Origin: an uncultured Dysosmobacter sp.
GTDB lineage: Bacteria; Bacillota; Clostridia; Oscillospirales; Oscillospiraceae
Direction: 5' to 3'
NCBI GenBank assembly: GCA_934563745.1
Contig: CAKTHE010000009.1
Coordinates: forward strand, 1 to 64,000
Length of the DNA: 64,000 bases
Below, piece by piece: positions 24,592 to 32,887 of this stretch. Within the stretch, counting starts at the first letter, position 1. Each line of letters starts with the position of its first letter. The notes under the pieces are model-generated. The model was not told the origin of the DNA. It worked only from the letters and a program-made list of their open reading frames with translations, and made no database searches. Made by a program: the position numbers and the translations under genes.

Positions 24592-25425
24592 TCACACAAT
24601 CACCACATCCCGGACGCCGCAGGAGCGGGCCAGCGCCTCCAGTGCCTGCATCTGCCCGTCATCCGGCACCGGCGTCTGCGGCATTTCCGCCCGGACGCCG
24701 AAGGGCCGGTAGCGGATCAGCTTATAGCGGATATCCGGATACGGAGCGATGAGCTTTGCCCCGGTCTCCACGGTTCGGGCATTGTCCAGAAGCCCCGGCA
24801 CCACCACAGTCCGGATCTCATAGATCTTGCCCAGCGGAGCCAGCCGACGGATATTCTCCAGCGGAAGCGCCGCCGACAGCCCGGACATGCGGACATGCTC
24901 TTCATCGTCCGCGGATTTCAGGTCGATCATCGTCTTATCCGTCACAGCCAGCAGCGCCGTCTGCTCCCACAGCGGCGTCTGCCCATTGGTGTCGATAAAT
25001 GTGGTTTTTCCCCGGGCGCGCACCTGCTCAAAGAATTCCCGGATAAAATCCGGATGCAGGGTGCACTCTCCGCCCGAAACGGTCACGCCGCTGATAAACG
25101 GCAGATTCGGCGCGATCTCCTCCAGAACCTCCGCCCCGGTCATCTGCCGGATCCGGGGTGAGCTCAGATGCGTGCAGGTCTTCAGGCACACGTCGCACAG
25201 ACAGCACTTTTTAATATCGTAGACGACCGCTCCCGCTTCCATGCGCAGGGCGCCGGCCGGGCACGCCTCCACGCAGGCGCCGCAGTTCACGCAGGGATGG
25301 ATCGTCTCCGGATTGTGGCAGTATAAGCAGGCCTGGTTGCAGCCCTGCAGGAATACGGCCGTCCGGTTGCCGGGCCCGTCCACGCAGCTGAAGGGGATAA
25401 TTTTATTGACCGGCGCCCGGGTCAT
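24592..25425 (-). CDS. yjjW: YjjW family glycyl-radical enzyme activase
   Basis: The 277-residue radical-SAM protein generates the glycyl radical on its partner enzyme. The radical-SAM cluster is CNQACLYC (CX3CX2C) near residues 29-36. A ferredoxin-like insert with two further clusters follows (CVNCGACVEACP and CCLCDVCLKTC), as in other activases of this type. GVTVSGGECTLHP binds SAM. Its first codons overlap the yjjI stop by 4 bp (ATGA), so the pair is made together. Identification as YjjW follows from the partner and domain arrangement. Confidence 0.92.
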   Translation of the reverse strand: MTRAPVNKIIPFSCVDGPGNRTAVFLQGCNQACLYCHNPETIHPCVNCGACVEACPAGALRMEAGAVVYDIKKCCLCDVCLKTCTHLSSPRIRQMTGAEVLEEIAPNLPFISGVTVSGGECTLHPDFIREFFEQVRARGKTTFIDTNGQTPLWEQTALLAVTDKTMIDLKSADDEEHVRMSGLSAALPLENIRRLAPLGKIYEIRTVVVPGLLDNARTVETGAKLIAPYPDIRYKLIRYRPFGVRAEMPQTPVPDDGQMQALEALARSCGVRDVVIV

Positions 25426-26909
25426 ACGCCGCGCACCTTCCGGTTCAGCAGGCCCAGGCCCTCCGTAATACCCTTGCCCAGGGCCGTGGCGTCGTGGAGC
25501 GTCTGCTGCCCGGCGCTGAGCTTTTCAATATCCGACCGCTTGACCAGGTATCCGGTGATCCGCACCACGTCCGCATCGCTGGAGTAGAAGGACAGATACC
25601 GCACGCCCACGGCAAAGGCGCCCTTGATGATGTCCAGGATTGCCTCCGGATTGCGCTTGGCCGTCTCGTCAAAGGGGAAGATGTCGCCGCAGCCCGCCGC
25701 GCAGTATTTATGCATCCGGGCAAACTGACGCAGGTGCAGCGGCAGGTCCGGCTCATCGCCGATGGGGATCCGGCCGCCGGGCGAGCAGTCCTTATCCTCC
25801 ATCACGCCCACCTGGGCATGCAGCTGGATCTTGCCGTACTTGGGCTGATACTTGCACATCTCCTGATACATCTTTTCCATGATGGCCTCGCCGAAGGCGT
25901 CGGCCTCCTCGCAGTTGCCGTACCGGCCGGACCGGTCCACCGGCTTGAGGATGCCGTTGACGCACTCCGCAAGACCCACATAGCCGAACATGCCGATCAT
26001 ATGGTCCGTGTCCTTGTGGATCAGGCCCTCCTTGCAGAGGTAGGTATTCTCATAGTAATGGCAGGTATCCACGATAAACTGGGTCCGCTTATCGATCACC
26101 TCGCACATAGCCGCCGTCACGGCGGGAATCACCTCATCCAAAAGCTGCTCTTTAGACGAGGCCAGCTGCGGCAGATACTGCATATTCAGCCGCACCAGGG
26201 TCATGCCGGAACCGCCGATGGGCAGCGTGTTATAGCAGCTGACCACTGCGTAGTCTCCGTCATCTGCCCGGTACATTGCGTCGTTGGCGAAGCTGGGCTT
26301 CGAGCACACCAGCCCCGCGCGAATGGCGGCCAGAGCCAGCTCATCGGGCGTATCCGCCCGGTAAAGCATGCTCATATTGGGGCAGGGGCGCTGCATCTGG
26401 GCTGACAGATCCAGCAAAATCCGGGCGGCCCGATTGTCCCGGCCGCTGAGATCCGCATGGAAGAACGCGTCGCCGTTGGTCGCGTCCATATGCGTCAGCA
26501 GCATCTCGATGGCCTTGCGGGCCTCCGCTTCGTCTTCAATAAAAGGATCCAGCAGCTCATCCAGGCAGCCGGCATACACCGGCAGGGCGCCGGCGCCGGT
26601 CTGATTGTGATAAAAGCACATCAGATTCCCCACAGCCTCCCAGATATCCTTCGGGGGATCCAGCTGCAAAAAGGCGCTGCCCTGCTTCATGAACAGCGGA
26701 TAATCCGGCACACAATAGCGCGGCCGGAAGGGGGCGCTGCCCTCGAACATCTGGAAAACGATCTTCTGATCGATCAGCTTGCGGGTCGCATCGCTGTATT
26801 CAATGATATCCAGCTGATTGTCCGCAGCCTTGGAAAGCTCGATGATCCGCTCCCGGAAGGTCAGCTTCGGGTCTGTGATCAGATTCAGCACTTCATCCTG
26901 AAACGTCAT
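25422..26909 (-). CDS. yjjI: YjjI family glycyl-radical enzyme (function unknown)
   Basis: This 495-residue glycyl-radical enzyme is close in length to E. coli YjjI (about 516). The radical loop is RITGY near the C-terminus (G453), and a candidate thiyl cysteine is C225 in VVSCYNTLPIGGSG. The family is distinct from pyruvate formate-lyase, NrdD and diol dehydratases, and I know of no proven reaction. In E. coli yjjW-yjjI flank the deoCABD deoxynucleoside genes. Here the gene heads an operon with its activase, adenosine deaminase and a deoxyribosyltransferase, upstream of a nucleoside importer. A role in nucleoside or deoxyribose breakdown is therefore a reasoned inference. GGAAAGGAGC precedes the ATG. 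Confidence 0.92.
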   Translation of the reverse strand: MTFQDEVLNLITDPKLTFRERIIELSKAADNQLDIIEYSDATRKLIDQKIVFQMFEGSAPFRPRYCVPDYPLFMKQGSAFLQLDPPKDIWEAVGNLMCFYHNQTGAGALPVYAGCLDELLDPFIEDEAEARKAIEMLLTHMDATNGDAFFHADLSGRDNRAARILLDLSAQMQRPCPNMSMLYRADTPDELALAAIRAGLVCSKPSFANDAMYRADDGDYAVVSCYNTLPIGGSGMTLVRLNMQYLPQLASSKEQLLDEVIPAVTAAMCEVIDKRTQFIVDTCHYYENTYLCKEGLIHKDTDHMIGMFGYVGLAECVNGILKPVDRSGRYGNCEEADAFGEAIMEKMYQEMCKYQPKYGKIQLHAQVGVMEDKDCSPGGRIPIGDEPDLPLHLRQFARMHKYCAAGCGDIFPFDETAKRNPEAILDIIKGAFAVGVRYLSFYSSDADVVRITGYLVKRSDIEKLSAGQQTLHDATALGKGITEGLGLLNRKVRGV

Positions 26910-26983
26910 AAATAAATTAGCTCCTTTCCTGCGCGGCGGTGCCTGTTTCGGACACCGCCCACGTTCCGGTCCAATGTGAGTTC

Positions 26984-27012
26984 ATTATAAAGCCTCAGGG
27001 CTGCAGACGCAA
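26984..27012 (-). promoter_or_regulatory. Promoter of the yjjI operon
   Basis: Minus-strand TTGCGT (27012-27007), 17 bp, perfect TATAAT (26989-26984). It overlaps the last codons of the M20 gene. The roughly 70-nt leader contains a stem of GGCGGTG with CACCGCC around 26930-26955, upstream of the ribosome site. Confidence 0.65.
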
Positions 27013-28254
27013 CCACTTGGCCAAATATTCCGCCTTGTCCCTTGCAAAATTCGGATTGCGCACCTGCAGCTCCGGCCGGTTGAGCAGATCTGCCGCCGTA
27101 CCGCAGAGCACCTTGGCCGCCGTCAGATAGCACCGCTCTTCGTCGGCTATGGAGAAGCAGTCGGAATGGAACACGCCCTCCACCCCGGTAAAGCCGAACT
27201 GCACCGTGGGCAGCAGCGTGCCCAGATCCCCCACGTCGCCGGAGGCACCGGAAAGCGGGTGCCGGGTAATTGCCTCCGGTCCGCAGAAGGCCAGCATATT
27301 CTCCTCCACGGCCCGGCAGATCGTCTTGGACTGGTTCAGGGGTAGATAGCCCGGGTCCGTCGTAATCTCCGCCCCCAGCTCCAGCGCCTGGGCGCAGGCC
27401 CGCACGCAGCCGTCAAACCGTTCCCCGGCCTGCAGCAGGGTTTCCCGGTCCGCCGCCCGGACATAGGTCTCCAGCACCGCCTCGTCCGGAATGATGTTGA
27501 TGCCGCCGCCCACCCGGGAGATCACGGGGTTGATGCGTACGCAGCTCTCCGGTGCGAACTGGTCTTTCAGAAACGCGATGGCATTCTCCGTCAGAACGGC
27601 CCCATGCAGCGCGTTGCGTCCCAGGTGCGGCGCCCCTCCGGAATGGGCCGGGCGGCCCCGGAACACCGCCTTTTTCAGCATAAAGCCCGTTAGGACGGAA
27701 TCCACGTCAAACGTCTCCCCCGGGTCGCCGCTGGCATGGCAGGAGAGCACGCAGTCCACGTCGTCAAACCAGCCCCTGGCAATCATATCCTGCTTGCCGG
27801 AGCGGCCCCGGATCTTTCCCTGGGCGATCAGCTCGTTGCGGAAATCCGGGTCGGTCAGTTCCTCCGCCGGCGTGAAGAAAAAGCTGACCCGGCCGCCCAG
27901 GGTCCCCGCCTGCGCCTCCGGCAGCAGGGCGTGCAGCACCGTCAGCGCGTTGGCCACCTGAATGCTGTGCCCGCAGGAGTGGATGCAGCCCTGTCCATCC
28001 CGCCGGGGCAGTGCGTCCATGTCCGCCGCCACGGCAATGTGATATCCGCCCTGCCCCAGCGTTGCGATCACGCCGGTCAGGGACACATCCTTCCGGTAGG
28101 GCACGCCCCACCGATCCAGCCAGGCGCAGATCTCCCGGGCGGTACGCACCTCCCGGAAGCCCATTTCCGGGCAGCCGAACAGGTCTCTGCCCCTCTGGAA
28201 GGCCTCTTCCCGCTCTGCGTCGATCCGGGCCCACAGCGTTTTCTTGTCGATCAT
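26995..28254 (-). CDS. M20-family amidohydrolase (AbgB/IAA-hydrolase type)
   Basis: This 419-residue metallopeptidase-fold amidohydrolase has the first metal aspartate in AVAADMDALP, metal ligands around HSCGHSIQ, the FFFTPAEE motif and a dimerisation insert with FRGRPAHSGGAPHLGRNALHGAV. GASGDVGDLGTLLP near the end is typical of the branch that includes aminobenzoyl-glutamate hydrolase subunit B. The exact amide substrate is unknown. The start at 28254 has GGGAG nine bases upstream. It begins immediately after the MBL-fold gene, so the two form a coupled pair ahead of the yjjI operon. Confidence 0.88.
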   Translation of the reverse strand: MIDKKTLWARIDAEREEAFQRGRDLFGCPEMGFREVRTAREICAWLDRWGVPYRKDVSLTGVIATLGQGGYHIAVAADMDALPRRDGQGCIHSCGHSIQVANALTVLHALLPEAQAGTLGGRVSFFFTPAEELTDPDFRNELIAQGKIRGRSGKQDMIARGWFDDVDCVLSCHASGDPGETFDVDSVLTGFMLKKAVFRGRPAHSGGAPHLGRNALHGAVLTENAIAFLKDQFAPESCVRINPVISRVGGGINIIPDEAVLETYVRAADRETLLQAGERFDGCVRACAQALELGAEITTDPGYLPLNQSKTICRAVEENMLAFCGPEAITRHPLSGASGDVGDLGTLLPTVQFGFTGVEGVFHSDCFSIADEERCYLTAAKVLCGTAADLLNRPELQVRNPNFARDKAEYLAKWLRLQP

Positions 28255-28260
28255 AATCAT

Positions 28261-29055
28261 TCACTCCCAATCAAGACTCAGGCTTACGCCCGCTTCGTAT
28301 ACCGGCATGGTCTGCGCCATGGCGGCGCGGACCGCAAACCCGGTGCAGTGGCAGGGCCACAGCTCCGGGATATGCAACGATTGAAGGTACGCTTCGGCTG
28401 CCTCCGCCCGGGCATCCTGCTCCAACAGATGCAGCCCGCCCAGGATCCCCAGCACCCGGTCCTGCCCGGTCACCTTCCGGGCATAATCCACCAGATTGCA
28501 GATCCCGCTGTGCGAGCAGCCGGTGAGCAGATAAACCCCCTCCCGGCCGGCATAGGCCAGGGCCGAGTCGTCCATGCACCGGTCCGGCGTCCCGTCCGCC
28601 AGGGTGCCCACACTGTGCCGCGCCTCCCGTGCATCGGGGATCTGCCCCAGAAAAACCAGCCGCTCCGTCAGCCACACCGGCTCTTGGCTCAGGCGAAGCG
28701 AAAAGGCTCTCTCCGCCTCCGCCCGGGTCATGGGGCAGCCCACGGCCAAGCCGCCATCCGTGCGCGGCGCAAACACGTCCGGGTGCGCAATGAGGGGCAG
28801 CTTCCGTCCCCTCACAGTCTCAGCCAGGTACGGCAATCCCCCGGTATGGTCGTTGTGCCCGTGGGAAAGCACCAGTGCATCCAGCCGCTCCAGCGGCAGG
28901 CCCAGGGCCCGGGCATTTTTCAAAAACACGTCGGAGTAGCCCGTGTCAAAGAGGAAGCGCTTCCCCTCCGCCTCCACCCAGCAGGAAAAGGCGGGTTCTC
29001 CTAAAAAATAGCGGTCAATGTACGTATGGTTCTCTGTCAAAATCGTCAGGCGCAT
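28261..29055 (-). CDS. MBL-fold metallo-hydrolase (COG1237-like)
   Basis: The 264-residue metallo-beta-lactamase-fold protein has the metal motif LSHGHNDHTGG near residue 60. LLTGCSHSGICNLVDYA and GILGGLHLL follow, and the end carries PCHCTGFAV. This order matches the COG1237 branch, which includes an enzyme of dihydropterin-linked aminobenzene ribosyl phosphate metabolism in archaea, but bacterial members have unknown substrates. GGAGGAG precedes the ATG. It is the first gene of the minus-strand series and diverges from the ADP-ribosylglycohydrolase gene across about 80 bp. Confidence 0.85.
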   Translation of the reverse strand: MRLTILTENHTYIDRYFLGEPAFSCWVEAEGKRFLFDTGYSDVFLKNARALGLPLERLDALVLSHGHNDHTGGLPYLAETVRGRKLPLIAHPDVFAPRTDGGLAVGCPMTRAEAERAFSLRLSQEPVWLTERLVFLGQIPDAREARHSVGTLADGTPDRCMDDSALAYAGREGVYLLTGCSHSGICNLVDYARKVTGQDRVLGILGGLHLLEQDARAEAAEAYLQSLHIPELWPCHCTGFAVRAAMAQTMPVYEAGVSLSLDWE

Positions 29056-29069
29056 ACAGTCTCCTCCGC

Positions 29070-29098
29070 TTGCATTTCCGCCCCCGGACCGGTATACT
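29070..29098 (+). promoter_or_regulatory. Promoter of the ADP-ribosylglycohydrolase gene
   Basis: TTGCAT (29070-29075), 17 bp, TATACT (29093-29098), 36 bp upstream of the start codon, inside the short divergent region. Confidence 0.7.
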
Positions 29099-29134
29099 CA
29101 AAACATCATCACACAAGGGGGTAGCGATTTTTCG

Positions 29135-31213
29135 ATGCTATTGTACAACGAATACCTGTCCCGTGTCTACGGCGGTTTGCTGGGGATGAACGCCGGAATC
29201 CGCCTGGGTGCCCCGGTGGAGCCGGATCCCTGGACGTATCAGCGGATCGCGGATGTCTTCGGCACTCTGGACCACTACGTGGCTCCGTTCCGGCGGTTTG
29301 CCGCCGACGATGACGCCAACGGCCCCATTTACTTTATCCGTGCCCTGCTGGACAAGCTGCCCGACACCGCTGTAAGCGCACAGGATGTGGGGCGGGCCTG
29401 GCTGGAATATACCCGGGATGGCCACGGCATGTTCTGGTGGGGCGGCGTGGGCGTCAGCACGGAGCACACGGCCTACCAAAACCTCAAACAGGGCATCGAG
29501 CCGCCGCGCAGCGGCAGCGCTGCCCAAAATGGGACCGTTCTGGCCGAGCAGATCGGAGGGCAGATCTTCATTGACAGCTGGGGCTTCGTCTGCCCGGGCC
29601 TTCCGCAGCGGGCCGCAGATTACGCACGGACCGCCGCCTCGGTCTCCCACGACGGAGAGGGTCTGCACGGCGCGGCCTTCATCGCCGGGTGCATCGCCGC
29701 GGCCTTTACCGCTCCCGATGTGGACGCCATTGTGGATTCCGCTCTGGCCTTGATCCCTGAAGACAGTCTTTACGCCCAGGTGGTCCGGGCCGTGCGCCGC
29801 TTTCATGCCCAGCAGCCGGAGGATTGGCGCCCATGCATGGAATACCTGCTGCAGGAGTGGGGCTATGACCGCTATCCCGGCGCCTGCCACATCATCCCCA
29901 ACGCCGGCGTGTGCGCCCTTGCCCTGTTCTACGGCGGCGGCGATCTGAACCGCAGCATTGAAATTGCCTCCATGTGCGGCTGGGACACGGACTGCAACGC
30001 CGGCAGCGTCGGCAGCATCCTGGGCGTCTTCTGCGGGCCGGAGGGCCTTGCGGAGCGCTACCGCGCCCCCATGGAGGATACCATCGCCGCCTCCGGCATC
30101 TCCGGTTATCTCAACATCACGGATCTTCCCTCCTTTGCCCGGGAGCTGGCCCATGCGGGCTGCCGGGTCACCGGAATCCAGGAGCCGGAGGCAGCCTGCC
30201 CGCCGCCGGGCGTCCTGCGGTTTGACTTTGCGCTTCCCGGCTCCGTTCACGGCTTCCGCTCCGACGACCCGTCCCGCTGCTTTATCGGCAATTCCGCCGG
30301 CGGCGCTTTGCAGATCGTTCTGGACCGGGTCTTCCCGGGCGGGACGCCCTGCCGCGTCCTGCGCCCCGTGTTCTTCCGCCGGGCAGACTTTGATGACGAG
30401 CGCTATGAACCGGTCTTCTCCCCGCAGGCCTATCCGGGGCAGCTGCTCACGCTGCGCCTGAAAAGCGAATGCTTCTGCGGCGGTCCCGTTCAGGCGGCCC
30501 CCTGCCTGCTGACGGCCGTCACCCGGCGGGAGCTGTGCGGCCCGCTGCAGAAAATTCCCGCCAGACAGGCGCTGACATGCACCTGGCAGCTTCCGGAGAC
30601 CGGCGGCGAACCCATCGGCGCCATCGGCGTAAAGCTCGCGGCACCGGACGGCTCCTGTGCCCGGGTCTTTTTGGAGGAGCTGTGTCTGTCCGGCGGCGGA
30701 CACTGCACCCTCGCGCCGGAATATCAAAGTTTAGAATTCGGCCAGCTGACCCCCTTCTCCCAGGATGGCTGTCAGCTTCAGATCCGAGACGGCCGCCTGC
30801 ACATGTCCTCCGCCGCAGGAGGCGCCGCCTTCACCGGAAACTATTTTATGGCCGACACTGCCGTGCAGGCCGCTCTGCGCATCACCCCCGGCCGGGAAGG
30901 CGGTCTGCTTCTTCGGGCCAAGGGTGCCCGGAGCTACTATGCCTTCGGGCTGCTGAAGGATGGCCGGGCCGCCATCGTATACCGGCAGGACGGGCAGGAG
31001 AAGATTCTTGCCGCCGCGCCGCTTCCCTGCACCGATAATGCCTTCCATCTTTGGGAGGCCCGGGCCGACGGCAGCAGCCTCTCTTTGTATGTGGATGGCT
31101 CGCCTGTGCTCTCCGCTTCGGACTCCGGACGTCTGCGCGGCATGGCCGGGCTTTGGTTGGGCACCGACGGCAGCATGGACGTAAAGGACTTTTCCTTCCG
31201 CTTTACTCTGTAA
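29135..31213 (+). CDS. ADP-ribosylglycohydrolase family protein with C-terminal beta domains
   Basis: The N-terminal part (about 1-330) has the ADP-ribosylglycohydrolase fold: RVYGGLLGMNAG at the start, a metal-site motif ADDDANGP near residue 57 and the second metal motif GWDTDCNAGSVGSILG near 282. The remaining 360 residues are not part of that enzyme. The last 160 or so (LKDGRAAIVYRQDGQEKILAAA, then SLSLYVDGSPVLSAS) look like a concanavalin-type lectin/LamG sandwich. No signal peptide is seen. It could remove ADP-ribose or split a related N-glycosidic nucleoside bond, which would fit the neighbouring salvage genes. AAGGGGG precedes the ATG. Its stop overlaps the end of the convergent activator gene by 11 bp. 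Confidence 0.82.
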   Translation: MLLYNEYLSRVYGGLLGMNAGIRLGAPVEPDPWTYQRIADVFGTLDHYVAPFRRFAADDDANGPIYFIRALLDKLPDTAVSAQDVGRAWLEYTRDGHGMFWWGGVGVSTEHTAYQNLKQGIEPPRSGSAAQNGTVLAEQIGGQIFIDSWGFVCPGLPQRAADYARTAASVSHDGEGLHGAAFIAGCIAAAFTAPDVDAIVDSALALIPEDSLYAQVVRAVRRFHAQQPEDWRPCMEYLLQEWGYDRYPGACHIIPNAGVCALALFYGGGDLNRSIEIASMCGWDTDCNAGSVGSILGVFCGPEGLAERYRAPMEDTIAASGISGYLNITDLPSFARELAHAGCRVTGIQEPEAACPPPGVLRFDFALPGSVHGFRSDDPSRCFIGNSAGGALQIVLDRVFPGGTPCRVLRPVFFRRADFDDERYEPVFSPQAYPGQLLTLRLKSECFCGGPVQAAPCLLTAVTRRELCGPLQKIPARQALTCTWQLPETGGEPIGAIGVKLAAPDGSCARVFLEELCLSGGGHCTLAPEYQSLEFGQLTPFSQDGCQLQIRDGRLHMSSAAGGAAFTGNYFMADTAVQAALRITPGREGGLLLRAKGARSYYAFGLLKDGRAAIVYRQDGQEKILAAAPLPCTDNAFHLWEARADGSSLSLYVDGSPVLSASDSGRLRGMAGLWLGTDGSMDVKDFSFRFTL

Positions 31214-32627
31214 GCGGCGGCGGGCACGCTTCGCCTTCCTCCGCACGCTTGCGGTAAAGGGTGGACCGGTGCACACCCAGAGCCCGGGCCGCAGCCTGCA
31301 TGTTCCCGCCGCAGCGCTTGAGCGCCGTCCGGATATAGATCTGCTCAAAACGCTCCAGCGCCTGGTGCAGCGGCAGATCCCAGTCCGCAAACTCCGGCAT
31401 CCGTGCCGTCTGCGGTTCCTGGGAAGCATCAGGCAGCGGCCCTGCCTCCCCCAGCATGGAGCGCAGCGTCTGCTCCGCCCGCCCCTCATCCGACAGCAGG
31501 ACCAGCCGCTCGATGGTGTTGCGCAGCTCCCGGACATTGCCGGGCCAGCGATAGCGGCGCAGCAGCTCCAGCTCCCGGTCTGAAAGGGTCAGGCTCTTTT
31601 CATATTTTTTATTGAACTTCTCCAGGAAGAAAACCGCGATGGTCTCCACATCCTCCGGCCGCTCCCGCAGGGGCGGGATCTGCAGGGGGATCACGTGGAG
31701 CCGGTAATAAAGGTCCTCCCGGAACGTCTTATCCGCCATCATGCGCAGAAGGTCCCGGTTGGTGGCCGAAATGATCCGCACATCCACCCGGGTCGGCCGG
31801 GTGCTGCCCACGGGATAAAATTCGCCCGTCTCCACAAAGCGCAGCAGCTTGGACTGCATCATCAGCGGCAGCTCACCCAGCTCATCCAAAAACAGCGTGC
31901 CGCCGCCGGCCATCTGCAGAAGCCCCGCTTTTCCCCGGGCGTTGGCCCCTGTGAACGCCCCCTTTTCATAACCGAAGAATTCCGATTCAAAAAGATCCGG
32001 CGGAATGGCGGAGCAGTTCACCGGAATGAACGCCTGCTCCCGCCGGCGGCTCATGCTGTGCAGCAGCCGCGCAACCAGTTCCTTGCCCACGCCGGACTCT
32101 CCCGTCAGCATCACGGCGCTGTCCGTGGGGCCCAGCGTCCGGCAGCTTTCCACAATGGCCGCCATCTGCCGGCTTTTGTAAATGATGCTGTCTTCCTTGC
32201 GCCCGGCCAGATAGCCGGCAATATCCCGGTAGTGGCTGTGCTGCTCTTTTTCATAGGCCAGCTGGCGGGCAAATTCGTTAAATGTGGCGTCGGACCGGTT
32301 GTTGGTCATAATGTAGCGCACCTGCCCCGCCTCATCCAGGATCGGCAGACTGGTGGACAGCCGGTTCACGCCGCGTACATTGACCAGGCCCGTCACCGGC
32401 CGGCGGGTCTTGATTGCCTCCATAATCGTGGAGTTATTATAGACCTTCCGGTCAATCAGATCCTGCGGGCGCTTGCCCAGCAGCTCTTTCTCCTGTGTCA
32501 GACCCATGCTCTCCAAAGTGGCCCGGTTCGCCACCAAAAACCGCCCCTCCCGATCGGTCAGGATGATCGAATCAAAAGAATTTTCCACGATCAGGCGGTA
32601 AAGCTCATTTTCTTTCTTATCGTTCAA
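31203..32627 (-). CDS. PAS-domain sigma-54-dependent transcriptional activator
   Basis: The 474-residue enhancer-binding protein has an N-terminal PAS domain (about 8-115), an AAA+ domain with Walker A GESGVGKE (176-183), the sigma-54 contact loop GAFTGA (223-228) and Walker B TLFLDE, and a C-terminal Fis-type HTH (GGNMQAAARALGVHRSTLYRKR). There is no phosphoreceiver domain, so the PAS domain probably senses a ligand. The start is TTG at 32627, chosen because GGGAGG lies eight bases upstream. It diverges from the CoA-transferase gene, which has a sigma-54 promoter, and is its likely activator. Confidence 0.93.
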   Translation of the reverse strand: MNDKKENELYRLIVENSFDSIILTDREGRFLVANRATLESMGLTQEKELLGKRPQDLIDRKVYNNSTIMEAIKTRRPVTGLVNVRGVNRLSTSLPILDEAGQVRYIMTNNRSDATFNEFARQLAYEKEQHSHYRDIAGYLAGRKEDSIIYKSRQMAAIVESCRTLGPTDSAVMLTGESGVGKELVARLLHSMSRRREQAFIPVNCSAIPPDLFESEFFGYEKGAFTGANARGKAGLLQMAGGGTLFLDELGELPLMMQSKLLRFVETGEFYPVGSTRPTRVDVRIISATNRDLLRMMADKTFREDLYYRLHVIPLQIPPLRERPEDVETIAVFFLEKFNKKYEKSLTLSDRELELLRRYRWPGNVRELRNTIERLVLLSDEGRAEQTLRSMLGEAGPLPDASQEPQTARMPEFADWDLPLHQALERFEQIYIRTALKRCGGNMQAAARALGVHRSTLYRKRAEEGEACPPPLTE

Positions 32628-32653
32628 ACCGTCGCCTCCCTTTCTCGATTTCA

Positions 32654-32682
32654 ATTTTAGCAAGTTTGTCTCATTTGCGCAA
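32654..32682 (-). promoter_or_regulatory. Sigma-70 promoter of the activator gene
   Basis: Minus-strand TTGCGC (32682-32677), 17 bp, TAAAAT (32659-32654) with TGC in front of the -10. It gives the activator a housekeeping promoter, separate from the sigma-54 promoter facing the other way. Confidence 0.7.
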
Positions 32683-32699
32683 CACTTTTTGATCGGCCA

Positions 32700-32717
32700 T
32701 GTCGCAAATTTACGACA
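32700..32717. promoter_or_regulatory. Palindromic upstream activator site
   Basis: TGTCGCAAATTTACGACA is an 18-bp dyad with one mismatched pair. It is centred about 97 bp upstream of the predicted sigma-54 start and about 30 bp behind the activator's own -35. This is the usual place for an enhancer-binding-protein site and would also allow autoregulation. Confidence 0.65.
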
Positions 32718-32779
32718 CACAGATACAATCGCTGCCGCAACTCCCTCAAAATCCGTGCGTTTCGGCAGGTTTTCGCTGT

Positions 32780-32795
32780 TGGCACGCAGTTTGCT
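32780..32795 (+). promoter_or_regulatory. Sigma-54 (-24/-12) promoter of the CoA-transferase gene
   Basis: TGGCACG-CAGT-TTGCT matches the sigma-54 consensus completely, with GG at 32781-32782 and GC at 32793-32794 and exactly 10 bp between them. Transcription should begin near 32806, about 80 bp before the start codon. The leader has a small GCCGCTC/GAGCGGC hairpin. Confidence 0.9.
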
Positions 32796-32887
32796 TATAA
32801 AATAACAGGACTGTTAAAAAATAAACTCAAGAGCACGCCGCTCTCCGGAGCGGCCGCCCTTCCGAATTCCAAAAGGAGGATTTTATT

